A stretch of 64,000 nucleotides of DNA from a bacterium (GTDB taxonomy: Bacteria > Electryoneota > RPQS01): the NCBI GenBank assembly GCA_016703065.1, contig JADJCU010000001.1, positions 558,001-622,000 on the forward strand. Direction: 5' to 3'. This document shows positions 33,369 through 41,467 of this stretch, piece by piece (within the stretch, counting starts at the first letter, position 1; each line of letters opens with the position of its first letter). The position numbers and the translations under genes are program-made. The notes under the pieces were generated by a model. The model saw nothing but the letters and a program-made list of their open reading frames with translations, had not been told where the DNA came from and searched no databases.

Positions 33369-33412
33369 GTTTGTCCCCCAGAAGCCTGCGAAGCAGGATT
33401 GGGGAAGATTAG
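33369..33412. repeat. CCCC/GGGG palindrome upstream of PHP-GT gene
   Basis: TCCCCCA and TTGGGGA-type arms enclose an inner GCCTGC-GAA-GCAGG hairpin, ending AAGATTAGAAG a few bases before the start codon at 33418. Confidence 0.5.
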
Positions 33413-33417
33413 AAGTT

Positions 33418-35874
33418 ATGTCCAAAGCTGATTTACATATTCATTCAAAGTTCTCGAACCGGCCGACGAATTTCTTTTTGAAGAAGCTCAAGGCGCCGGA
33501 GTCGTTGACGGAGCCGCGCGCAGCGTATGAGCTTGCGAAGCGGCGCGGCATGGACTTTGTCGCCCTGACGGACACGGATTCGCTGGAAGGGTTTGCTGAG
33601 ATTGCACATTTCGCGGACGCGATTCCGGCGATAGAAACGGCGGTGCAGTTTCCGGAAGACGGTTGTCCGGTGCGGCTGTTGGTCTATGGACTCAGTGAAG
33701 CACAGCTTGCAAAGATTGTCGCGCTGCGGGGGCAGTTGATGGTTGTGCGCGAGTACCTGTTGGCGGAGCAGCTTTATCACGTGGTGGCACGACCGCTCGA
33801 ACCGCATGACGGCAAACTCAGCGCGGATCATCTTGAGCGACTGCTCTTGCTGTTTGATCATTTTGAGGCGCGGAGCGGCGGACGGCAAGAGCGGACGAAT
33901 GTGTTTACGTCGGCGTATTTGGACGCGCTGACGCCGGAGTATCTCGATCTCTTGCAGCGCAAGTGGAAGGTCACGCCGACGAGTGAGAAACCCTGGCAGA
34001 AGGGGCAGATTGGGAGTTCGAATGACTATTGCGGGCAGTATGTCGGGCTGACGTGGACCGAGACACCGGCGGGGGCGACGCCATCGGAGCTTATCGCCCA
34101 TTTACGTTCGCGGGCGGGCGCACCGGGCGGGATTCATGGCTCAACGATTTCGAACGCGCACTCGATGTATCGTGTGGCCTCGCGGCTTTACGCGCAGAAG
34201 GTGCTGCGCCGCGAAGGCGACATCAAGGGGATTCTCGAACTGATCCTGACGCGCGTACTGACGCCCGAGCGGCCCTCGACGCGATTGGTGGCGCGCTCCC
34301 TGTTCGGTTTGTTCAGAGGTCTGTTCAAACTCCGTAAGGCTCCGTCTCCGATTGAGCGCAAGTTGATTGCCGAGATCTATCGCGCCTACCGCGAACTGCC
34401 TAAAGAGGAGCGTCTGGGAGGGATTGACCGCGACGACCTGGTGACATTCGACGCGCGGCTCTACAATATGGCGGATCGCGTGCTGAGTCAAGTGAGCTAC
34501 AGACTCTTGTCGGACGCGGCGGATGATTTTGCGCGCGGCGAAATTGGCAGCGGGCTGCCGTTCGCGGCGGCGCTGCTTCCGATTCAGAGTGTCATGGCGC
34601 CGTATCTCTATTCGTTCGACAAGCTCAATCGAGATCGCACGCTGATTCGAGAGATCGAAGCGCGAACAGAGGGAACGCTCGAATTGCCGAAGCCGCCGCC
34701 GCACAAGAAGGTTGCGTGGTTCTCGGATACCGTAACGGACGTGAACGGCGTGTCGATGACGCTGCACCGGATGTCTGAAATGGCGGAGAAGCTGCACGCG
34801 GATCTGGAGATCATCTGTTCGGTGGCCAGTTCGCGCGCACCGCAGGGAAGCAAGTTTCTGAACTTTCCGCCGGTCGGAGAGATTTCGATTCCTGATTATG
34901 AATTGCAGAAAATTTCCGTGCCGCCGATTCTGAAGATCATTCGCTATTTGGAATCGCAGCGCTTTGACGAGTACATCATCTCGACGCCGGGACCGATTGG
35001 GTTGATTGCAATGTTCGCGGCCAAGCTGTTCAAGGTTCCGGTGCGCGCGATTTATCACAGCGATTTCCCGCAGCACGTGCGGCAGATAACCGGCGACGAA
35101 GGGCTCGAAAAGACCACGTGGAAGTTCATGCGCTGGTTCTACGGTATGGCTGACGCTGTGTATTCGCCGAGTGACCACTATCGGAAACAGCTGGTCGAAC
35201 ACGGCTTCAACCCGCGTCGACTGTTCATCTACACACGCGGCACGGATCTGGATTTCTATAATCCGCGACACCGGGACGAAGAGTTCTACAAGCCGCACGG
35301 AATTGCCGACCGCATCATTTTCGTCTATACGGGGCGAGTGTCAAAGGAAAAGAATCTCGATGTCGTCATCGACGCTTTTGCGCAGGATGAACTGCTCCAG
35401 CGCAAAGCCGCACTGGCAGTTGTCGGTGACGGACCCTACCGTGAAGAGCTGATGGCGCGCAAACTGCCGGCAAATGTTGTGTTCCCCGGATTTGTCAAGG
35501 GCAAGCAGCTCGCGAAGGCCTACGCATCGGGAGATGTGTTTGTCTTCCCCTCGACCACGGATACGTACGGCAACTCGGTATTGGAAGCGCAAGCATCAGG
35601 GCTACCGTCGCTGGTGTCGAATGAAGGCGGACCGAAAGAGATTATTTTGCCGGGTGAGAGCGGACTGGCGCTGCCGGGATACGACGTGAACGCGTGGCGG
35701 GAAGCAATGCGATCATTGGCGGAGTCGGATGAACTGCGACATCGCATGGCCGCAGCTGCGCGCGCACGAGCGGCGACGCGCGATTGGTCAACCGCCTTTC
35801 GGGAATTCTGGGACGAAGACCCGTATGCGAAGGCGGATGAAGAGGTAAGAGCAGTAGTAATTGCGCCGCTTTAG
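33418..35874 (+). CDS. PHP-domain/family 4 glycosyltransferase fusion
   Basis: An 818-residue two-domain protein. The N-terminal region (about 1-250) has KADLHIHSKFSNRP, FVALTDTDSLEGF, AIETAVQF and GIHGSTISNAHSM, a PHP metal-dependent phosphoesterase pattern, but TDTDS replaces the usual TDHDT. A helical linker (about 270-425) follows. The C-terminal region (about 430-800) is a GT4 glycosyltransferase: KVAWFSDTVTDVNGVSMTL, AIYHSDFPQHVRQITG, FVYTGRVSKEKNLDVVI and FPSTTDTYGNSVLEAQASG then LPSLVSNEGG. Fusions of this kind occur in some FCB bacteria. It may remove a phosphate and transfer a sugar on the same glycan or lipid; this is inference. Confidence 0.85.
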   Translation: MSKADLHIHSKFSNRPTNFFLKKLKAPESLTEPRAAYELAKRRGMDFVALTDTDSLEGFAEIAHFADAIPAIETAVQFPEDGCPVRLLVYGLSEAQLAKIVALRGQLMVVREYLLAEQLYHVVARPLEPHDGKLSADHLERLLLLFDHFEARSGGRQERTNVFTSAYLDALTPEYLDLLQRKWKVTPTSEKPWQKGQIGSSNDYCGQYVGLTWTETPAGATPSELIAHLRSRAGAPGGIHGSTISNAHSMYRVASRLYAQKVLRREGDIKGILELILTRVLTPERPSTRLVARSLFGLFRGLFKLRKAPSPIERKLIAEIYRAYRELPKEERLGGIDRDDLVTFDARLYNMADRVLSQVSYRLLSDAADDFARGEIGSGLPFAAALLPIQSVMAPYLYSFDKLNRDRTLIREIEARTEGTLELPKPPPHKKVAWFSDTVTDVNGVSMTLHRMSEMAEKLHADLEIICSVASSRAPQGSKFLNFPPVGEISIPDYELQKISVPPILKIIRYLESQRFDEYIISTPGPIGLIAMFAAKLFKVPVRAIYHSDFPQHVRQITGDEGLEKTTWKFMRWFYGMADAVYSPSDHYRKQLVEHGFNPRRLFIYTRGTDLDFYNPRHRDEEFYKPHGIADRIIFVYTGRVSKEKNLDVVIDAFAQDELLQRKAALAVVGDGPYREELMARKLPANVVFPGFVKGKQLAKAYASGDVFVFPSTTDTYGNSVLEAQASGLPSLVSNEGGPKEIILPGESGLALPGYDVNAWREAMRSLAESDELRHRMAAAARARAATRDWSTAFREFWDEDPYAKADEEVRAVVIAPL

Positions 35875-35957
35875 GCCGGAGCTGCGCTGGTAGCTCCCGA
35901 GTGGGTGAAGCGGGTTCGGCGCAGGCCGGATGACCACCCGCCCCTACAATCAGAAAT

Positions 35958-36005
35958 CAGCAGCCCCCATAGCCCCCGGATTCCGCAGACGGATTCATGG
36001 GGAGA
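35958..36005. repeat. CCCC/GGGG palindrome before the methyltransferase
   Basis: GCCCCCGGATTCCGCAGACGGATTCATGGGGAGA resembles the copies at 19.2 and 27.5 kb (shared CCGCAGACG loop). The ATG in the right arm reads into the methyltransferase frame. Confidence 0.55.
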
Positions 36006-36026
36006 TACGATGAAGGAGATATAGAT

Positions 36027-36674
36027 TTGCCAGTTATTGAACACGCGCGCAAGGCGCGGCCTGATGGATATACTTCGGATAATCACCGCAAGTGGGAGTT
36101 TAACAATAGCCTCTATCAGAAGCACCTCGAACTCTACCTCGATCACATGTATAAGCTGCTCGCATTCACCGGCGCACAAAATGTCCTCGATGCCGGATGC
36201 GGCGAGGGTATTGTGTATCGGGCCATGCAAGAGCGCGGCTACAAAGGCAAGTGGACCGGATTCGATTTTTCCAAGGAAGCCATAGACTTCGCGAAGATCG
36301 CCTCCCCTGAAGCCGAGTGGCACGTGGGCAGCGCCTACGAAGTGCCGTTCAAGGACGAGCAGTTTGATGTTATCTTCTGTTCGCAGGTACTCGAACATCT
36401 CCCGAATCCCGAGAAGGCCCTGTCCGAGCTGGATCGCGTGGCCGAGCACTGGCTGTTGATCTCCGTTCCGCTTGAGCCGTACTTCCGGACGTTGACGTGG
36501 TTCTCGATCAAGCTCGGACTCGGACAGGACCCGGGTAACGTGAATCACTGGCGGCCCGCACAGTATCGATCCTTCTTGCGTAAAGCGGGCAAGTTGCACG
36601 CATGGGAACGCACAACAATCTACCAGATCGGTTTGGTCGACGTTCGCCCGAAACATCATTCGAAACCCGTATAG
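36027..36674 (+). CDS. SAM-dependent methyltransferase (class I)
   Basis: A 215-residue enzyme from TTG 36027, which follows the strong Shine-Dalgarno AAGGAG by eight bases. An in-frame ATG 30 bases earlier lies in a repeat arm and lacks a ribosome site. Motif I is VLDAGCGEGIVYRAM; later GFDFSKEAIDFAK (motif II acidic) and FDVIFCSQVLEHLPNP (motifs IV-V). Family methyltransferase 11. The substrate is unknown; the following of a glycosyltransferase suggests a lipid, quinone or glycan. A run of nine T lies just after the stop. Confidence 0.85.
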   Translation: MPVIEHARKARPDGYTSDNHRKWEFNNSLYQKHLELYLDHMYKLLAFTGAQNVLDAGCGEGIVYRAMQERGYKGKWTGFDFSKEAIDFAKIASPEAEWHVGSAYEVPFKDEQFDVIFCSQVLEHLPNPEKALSELDRVAEHWLLISVPLEPYFRTLTWFSIKLGLGQDPGNVNHWRPAQYRSFLRKAGKLHAWERTTIYQIGLVDVRPKHHSKPV

Positions 36675-36864
36675 CGTCGAACAATTTTTTTTTCGCACTT
36701 TGGCCGCGCAAGAGTGCGCTTGCAGATTGCATTCGTCGATTGCTATAGGTTGAGCTCGCACAGCAGCTTGTTGATATCGCGCCACGAAAGATGAGGCGTT
36801 GGAAAGAGACCGCGCAGAGAATAACTCGCGGGTCAAGATAGTAAACAGTTGTCCGCAAATAGAG
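36675..36864. other. Leader-like intergenic region
   Basis: No gene is visible. After a T9 run (about 36686-36694), GC-rich short stems (CGCACT...AGTGCG) lead to a good terminator at 36865. The stretch may be a 5' leader or small RNA of the response-regulator gene; no known riboswitch pattern was recognised. Confidence 0.4.
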
Positions 36865-36902
36865 ATCGCCGTTCCACTGACCCGGAGCGGCGATTCTTTT
36901 TT
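36865..36902 (+). terminator. Intrinsic terminator upstream of a response regulator
   Basis: ATCGCCGTTCC and GGAGCGGCGAT pair as an 11-bp stem with one G-T pair, followed by TCTTTTTT. It lies about 60 bases before the next start codon and after a 190-base gap, so it may end a small RNA or act as an attenuator. Confidence 0.75.
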
Positions 36903-36964
36903 CATCAGGTCCGGCCTTTGCCTTAGGGAACAGCGTGATGCGACGATGTGAAGGCGAGAATACG

Positions 36965-37447
36965 ATGAATAATAGCGGATGGAATGCGTCCGAGGATCGG
37001 GTTCCGATCGACATTCTGTTGATCGAAGACCGAGACGAGGCGATTGAGATGGTGGAAGGTGCGATTCACGAGACACGTCTCCGCAATCGCATGGTGGTTG
37101 CCAGGTCGCAGATCGAAGCTCTGCACTACCTCCGGCACGCCGCCGCCTTCGGGCCAGTGGATGTGGACCACGGGCTTAGTAAACCGGGACTGATACTGCT
37201 TGACATCAATATGGATAAACAGCAAGGGTTCGACGTGCTGCACGAGATACGCACGGATCCCAAACTGATGACCATCCCGGTCGTCGTCTTAACCGACAAT
37301 CTGCAGGAGTCTGACTTAGCGTATACTATTTCGCACGGAGTGACCGGTTACTTCCTGAAACCGATGGACCCCGGCCAACTGCGAAAAGTCGTGCGCGATG
37401 TGGAAGACCACTGGAACCTGCTCTGGAACGCACCCTGCGCAAATTGA
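36965..37447 (+). CDS. CheY-like response regulator (Rcp1 type)
   Basis: A 160-residue single receiver. IDILLIEDRDEAIEMVEGAI gives the acidic site; an insertion (AFGPVDVDHGLSKPG) precedes LILLDINMDKQQGFDVL with the phospho-Asp; VVVLTDNLQESD and YFLKPMDPGQL complete it. The long insert and DINM are typical of the Rcp1 class of regulators that serve phytochrome-like or hybrid kinases. No kinase is adjacent. The start ATG 36965 was preferred to ATGs 30 bases upstream. Confidence 0.87.
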   Translation: MNNSGWNASEDRVPIDILLIEDRDEAIEMVEGAIHETRLRNRMVVARSQIEALHYLRHAAAFGPVDVDHGLSKPGLILLDINMDKQQGFDVLHEIRTDPKLMTIPVVVLTDNLQESDLAYTISHGVTGYFLKPMDPGQLRKVVRDVEDHWNLLWNAPCAN

Positions 37448-37495
37448 TGAGTTGATGGATTGGATGCGAAGAGGCTCTGCAATACGATGAATAGG

Positions 37496-37523
37496 AACGC
37501 CCGCCGAGAAATCGGCGGGCGTT
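37496..37523 (+). terminator. Hairpin after the response regulator
   Basis: AACGCCCGCCGA-GAAA-TCGGCGGGCGTT is a perfect 12-bp stem with a GAAA tetraloop. No T-run follows, so it may act only as an end-stabilising hairpin. Confidence 0.7.
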
Positions 37524-37532
37524 GATGGATTC

Positions 37533-37864
37533 CCAGCGTACCGCTGGACCTATTGCGCTGGCGCGAAGGCCTGACAACGAATGGATTCCCGCCACAGCGT
37601 ACCGCTGGACCTATTGCGCTGGCGCGAAGGCCTGACAGCGATTTGTGACGCTCTTACCGCGCGGATTGCCAGCGTACCGCTGGACCTGTTGCGCTGGCGC
37701 AAAGGCCTGACAACGAATGGATTCCCAGCGTACCGCTGGACCTATTGCGCTGGCGCGAAGGCCTGACAACGAATGGATTCCCGGCGTACCGCTCGACCTG
37801 TTGCGCTGGCGCGAAGGCCTGACAGCGAGTGGATTGCTAGCGTACCGCTGGACCTATTGCGCTG
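37533..37864. repeat. Six tandem copies of a 56-bp repeat
   Basis: CAGCGTACCGCTGGACCTAT and close variants start at 37533, 37595, 37670, 37726, 37782 and 37838. The last four are exactly 56 bases apart. Each full unit continues TGCGCTGGCGCGAAGGCCTG then ACAACGAATGGATTCC. CCAGCG-TAC-CGCTGG forms a hairpin. The last unit supplies the end of sthA. Confidence 0.9.
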
Positions 37865-39308
37865 TGGGAATCGCCTTGGCGTGAGCGGGGTTGTCAACGG
37901 CTTGGATGGCAGCGATGCGATTGGATGCATCTAACGCGGCTGTCTTGTAGCACTCGGCAAGTGTCGGGTAGTTGAAGACGGCGGTGATTAAATAGTCAAT
38001 GGTACCGTTGTGAGCAATCACGGCCTGGCCGATGTGAATCAATTCGGTGGCGCCGGTGCCAATGGCATGCACTCCGAGCAGTCTGCGGGTGCGGGCATCG
38101 ACAATCAGCTTTACGACTCCGGTTTCGTCGCCGAGAATATGGCCGCGGGCGATCTCTTTGTAGCGCGCGACGCCGATTTCGTAGGGAATCGATTCCTGAG
38201 TCAACAGCTCTTCGGTAGCGCCGACCGTGGAGATTTCGGGGATGGTGTAAATGCCATACGGATAGATCTCAGGGACAAGGCGATCATCACGCTTTCCAAA
38301 AGCCTCGAGCGCCGCAAGACGCCCCTGTTCCATGGATGTCGAAGCCAACGCCGGGAAACCGATCACGTCTCCAACCGCGAAAATGTGTTCAACTTCAGTG
38401 CGGTAGCGAGAGTTCGCCGTGAGTTTGCCGCGTTTGTCGACGTTAAGTCCGGCCTTCTCGCCGTCAATCATGTCGGCGTTGGCCTGACGACCGGCAGAAT
38501 AGAGTGCGACGTCTGTCACAACGATCTTGCCCGACGCGAGCGTCGTGATCGCGCGCGGCACGCCGCCCGATCTATCCGCTTTGACCGACTCTACTTTCTC
38601 GCCCAAGCGGAACACGACGTTCATTTGGCGCAATTGGTAAATCAGTGCGTCGACGATTTCCGTATCAACGAAGCCGAGGAGCTCTTTGGCCTGATCGATT
38701 ACCGTCACGTGCACGCCGAGCACAGCGAAGATGCTCGCATATTCAAGTCCGATAACGCCGCCGCCGATGCAGGTCATGGTCTTCGGCAATTGCTTAATAT
38801 CGAGAATCGAATCGGCGTTCAGGATCACTTCGCCGTCATGTTCAACGCCGGTCGGCATATAGGGGCGCGTCCCAACCGCGACGACGAAATAGTCCGCAGT
38901 GAGCTCTTGACTCTCTCCGTGATGTTCGACGACCATGGAATGGGAGCCGGTGAATCGTCCGTTGCCGACGAAGATTTCAACATTGTTGCGGGTCAACTGC
39001 GCGCGCACGACCTCCCACTCGCGGGCCATAACAAGCTGAGTGCGGTGGCGAAGATCATCGGCTGTGATGGTTTCCTTATTGCGATAGGACGGACCATAGA
39101 AGGCGCGCTGCTGGAGACCAGACAGGTGAATCGCCGCTTCGCGCATCGTCTTCGAGGGGATGGTCCCGGTCGCCACACAAACGCCGCCGAGTTCGCGCAT
39201 GCGTTCGATGATCGCGGCTTTCTTTCCTAACTTCGCCGACGAGATGGCGGCCCGCTGCCCGCTTGGTCCGCTTCCAAGAACTACAATGTCGAAATGCTGA
39301 GATGACAT
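37854..39308 (-). CDS. sthA: Soluble pyridine nucleotide transhydrogenase (SthA-like)
   Basis: A 484-residue flavoprotein that balances NADH and NADPH. VVLGSGPSGQRAAISSAKLG binds FAD. The active-site loop GGVCVATGTIPSKT has Thr in place of the second Cys of disulfide reductases, which is the SthA pattern. The second nucleotide site is TCIGGGVIGLEYASIF; IFAVGDVIGFPALASTSMEQ and a C-terminal NYPTLAECYKTAALDA follow. It is some twenty residues longer than E. coli SthA. The last codons (TAQ-stop) are encoded by the tandem repeat. Confidence 0.93.
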   Translation of the reverse strand: MSSQHFDIVVLGSGPSGQRAAISSAKLGKKAAIIERMRELGGVCVATGTIPSKTMREAAIHLSGLQQRAFYGPSYRNKETITADDLRHRTQLVMAREWEVVRAQLTRNNVEIFVGNGRFTGSHSMVVEHHGESQELTADYFVVAVGTRPYMPTGVEHDGEVILNADSILDIKQLPKTMTCIGGGVIGLEYASIFAVLGVHVTVIDQAKELLGFVDTEIVDALIYQLRQMNVVFRLGEKVESVKADRSGGVPRAITTLASGKIVVTDVALYSAGRQANADMIDGEKAGLNVDKRGKLTANSRYRTEVEHIFAVGDVIGFPALASTSMEQGRLAALEAFGKRDDRLVPEIYPYGIYTIPEISTVGATEELLTQESIPYEIGVARYKEIARGHILGDETGVVKLIVDARTRRLLGVHAIGTGATELIHIGQAVIAHNGTIDYLITAVFNYPTLAECYKTAALDASNRIAAIQAVDNPAHAKAIPTAQ

Positions 39309-39533
39309 GCTTGTATTACCTAAGGTTCACGGCCTGATACAAAGCTAAGATACACTACCGGCTGGCATGTTGCAACAATTACTCCATGCGATGTTGCAAT
39401 AGGCGAACATCTGCAGCGGCGCTTGAACTTTGGTCGCCAGCGCAAGTGCCTAATGAACAACGCGGTGGGCAGAGCCAACCGGCTTGGCCCTACACTTGCT
39501 TCAGCGAGTCACTGAATAATACCGGATGGAGCT

Positions 39534-39959
39534 ATGAATCAGCGCGGCGTAACAACACTCGAACTCCTTCTTGTCGTCGTGATCATCGGAATTCTCTCGA
39601 TGGTGACGATGACTGAGTTTTTCAAAGTCCATAACCGGGCCTATATTGGCGCTGCACTCTCCGATTTGCAGGTGCTCAGGCAGGCCATGGCGATGCATGA
39701 TGCGGAATGGGGTTATTTCCCGCCCGATGATGCCGGGACGATGCCTGAGCTAATCACGCAGCTAATTGATCCGAGCGGCAATCCATACTTGACACCGCCT
39801 TCGGGAGACAATTGGAATGTGTTTACGTACGTCGCGCCCGATCCGGCCGACTATGAATCGGATTATGATCTAACCGTTATCTGCAACGATCATTTCAATA
39901 CGCAGATTACAGTTCATTGGGACTCGCGAATCGACTACGTCAGGTTGGGACCAGAGTAA
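39534..39959 (+). CDS. Prepilin-like protein (type IV pilin/pseudopilin)
   Basis: A 141-residue protein with a short leader MNQRG, cut before V, then TTLELLLVVVIIGILSMVT with Glu at +5, the class III signal of type IV pilins and GspG/H pseudopilins. The C-terminal domain has MHDAEWGYFPPDDAGTMPEL and NPYLTPPSGDNWNVFTYVA, similar to small GspG-like proteins. No pilus assembly gene is adjacent; it may be an orphan minor pilin. A terminator follows. Confidence 0.83.
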   Translation: MNQRGVTTLELLLVVVIIGILSMVTMTEFFKVHNRAYIGAALSDLQVLRQAMAMHDAEWGYFPPDDAGTMPELITQLIDPSGNPYLTPPSGDNWNVFTYVAPDPADYESDYDLTVICNDHFNTQITVHWDSRIDYVRLGPE

Positions 39960-40303
39960 CCGCCTGCCGATTAGATGTTCATTTCAGGGCCGATTCTCCG
40001 CGAATCGGCCCTTTGCATTTTGCAAATCGGGGATACTAAGAGAGGACTCAGAAACTGGAGACCCAGGTTATTTTGCTGCGCTTCGCGAAATGCTGACATG
40101 AAGTCTATGGCAGATTGGAGGGTCGGTATTTCTGCAACTTCAGTTCTCCCGCGAGTTATGAGCTGAGAGTATATTTAGTATGTTATACAGCGTAGTGTGG
40201 CCACTTCAAAACGTTTTCGGCCTTGTGTCGTTGCGCCTTCTCAACGTATATTTACTACGTGATACTTGACGAATTGACTGTTGGTAAAATCATAGGAGCA
40301 ACC
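39960..40303. other. Intergenic region with a terminator and an unresolved promoter
   Basis: After the terminator at 39987 no gene is visible. TTGACG (40264) lies about 40 bases before the start of the next gene, but no convincing -10 box follows at proper distance. An AGGAG sits before ATG 40304. Confidence 0.5.
39987..40020 (+). terminator. Intrinsic terminator after the prepilin-like gene
   Basis: GGGCCGATTC and GAATCGGCCC pair perfectly around TCCGC and are followed by TTTGCATTTT. Confidence 0.88.
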
Positions 40304-41410
40304 ATGAACAAGATGAAGTTTCTGTTGTCTGTGGCCGCATTGATCTGGATTGCAGGTCTGGGTACGAGCAAGGCATTTGCTTGGTGCGATCCGGGTAACG
40401 TGTATTGCGGTACCGTGATTGATTCGAACGTCACCGTGGGACATGATGACGTGTCGCGTTACAAAGTTGGCAGCGACCCGGGAGCGCCGTATTGCACTCC
40501 GGGCGGCTCATCGGACACTTGGAATGGCAAGGCGCACGTTTATCGCATCGGCGGAGGTCCGTCGCCGCGTCCGCCGCTACCCGATCCGCTGTGGATTCAG
40601 CTTGAGTGGGACGACAATCCGAATACGAACCGTGACGACCTGATTCTGGTTGTGCTGGAAGACTGCGACGCTAACAAGTGTCTCGGTGCGGATCCGGCAT
40701 TTCTCGAGTTTTCCACGCAGAATGGCAACCCACTTGGCAACGATGACAGCAACGGTCTGTGGATCATCGTGGACAGCCGCCGTGATACGACCATTAACTA
40801 CACGCTTCGCGTTTTCTGCGGCGACTACCCGTTTGATGTTGAGCTAATGTCGTTCTCGGCAGAGCGTTCAAGCGAAGGCGTTAACCTGAATTGGGCGACG
40901 GCCTCCGAAGCGGACAATGATCGTTTTGAAATCTTCCGCCGCGAGCTTGGCAATCAGGACTGGGCGCTGGCCGGTGTGGTCGCGAGCCAGGGCAATGCTT
41001 CGTCGCAACAGAACTACCACTTTGTGGATCGTTCAGTCGGCAACTCGGGCTACGAATACCAACTCTCCGCCTTTGATGCGAACGGCAACGTCCAGATCAT
41101 GGGACACGCGACGGTCGCCGGCGGCGGCGCTGAGCAGGTCGTGGTCAACACCTTCGAACTCCTGGGCAACTACCCGAACCCGTTCAACCCGAGCACGAAC
41201 ATTCGCTTCTCGCTGGCGACGGCTTCCGAGATTACGCTGAACGTTTATGACGTTCAAGGCCGCATCGTGGCCGAGCTGTTCAAGGGCGCGATGGAATCCG
41301 GCGTCCATGAAATTGCTTTCAAAGCAAATGGTTTGACATCCGGCGTGTACTTCGCGCAGATGAGCGGCGCGTTTGGCACCGACGTGATGAAGATGATTCT
41401 GATGAAGTAA
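40304..41410 (+). CDS. Secreted protein with C-terminal sorting domain
   Basis: A 368-residue protein with AGGAG before ATG 40304 and signal peptide MNKMKFLLSVAALIWIAGLG..AFA. The mature N-terminal half is Cys-containing and Asp-rich with no recognised fold. A fibronectin-III-like middle follows (LNWATASEADNDRFEIFRRE). The last 80 residues form the FCB sorting domain: LLGNYPNPFNPSTNIRFSL, TLNVYDVQGRIVAELFKG, LTSGVYFAQM, ending MILMK. In Bacteroidetes such domains direct T9SS secretion; the export route here is not shown, as no Por/Gld gene is seen. Confidence 0.85.
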   Translation: MNKMKFLLSVAALIWIAGLGTSKAFAWCDPGNVYCGTVIDSNVTVGHDDVSRYKVGSDPGAPYCTPGGSSDTWNGKAHVYRIGGGPSPRPPLPDPLWIQLEWDDNPNTNRDDLILVVLEDCDANKCLGADPAFLEFSTQNGNPLGNDDSNGLWIIVDSRRDTTINYTLRVFCGDYPFDVELMSFSAERSSEGVNLNWATASEADNDRFEIFRRELGNQDWALAGVVASQGNASSQQNYHFVDRSVGNSGYEYQLSAFDANGNVQIMGHATVAGGGAEQVVVNTFELLGNYPNPFNPSTNIRFSLATASEITLNVYDVQGRIVAELFKGAMESGVHEIAFKANGLTSGVYFAQMSGAFGTDVMKMILMK

Positions 41411-41433
41411 CCTCCTCTCGGCATAGATCGGGA

Positions 41434-41463
41434 AAGAGGCCGGTGCCCTTGCACCGGCCTCTT
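41434..41463. terminator. Bidirectional intrinsic terminator
   Basis: AAGAGGCCGGTGC and GCACCGGCCTCTT pair perfectly around CCTT between the convergent sorted-protein gene and addA, and it can work on both strands. Confidence 0.85.
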
Positions 41464-41467
41464 CGTG

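Noticed and set aside
34141..35298. Minus-strand frame of about 385 codons within the PHP-GT gene
   Set aside because: Antisense to conserved glycosyltransferase motifs; no start signal.
36675..36864. c-di-GMP riboswitch in the leader
   Set aside because: The conserved GEMM core sequences are not seen.
37533..37864. CRISPR-like array
   Set aside because: Units are direct tandem copies without unique spacers, the repeats are too long and variable, and no cas gene is near.
38010..39230. Plus-strand frame of about 406 codons opposite sthA
   Set aside because: Composition is that of an antisense frame and sthA is clearly real.
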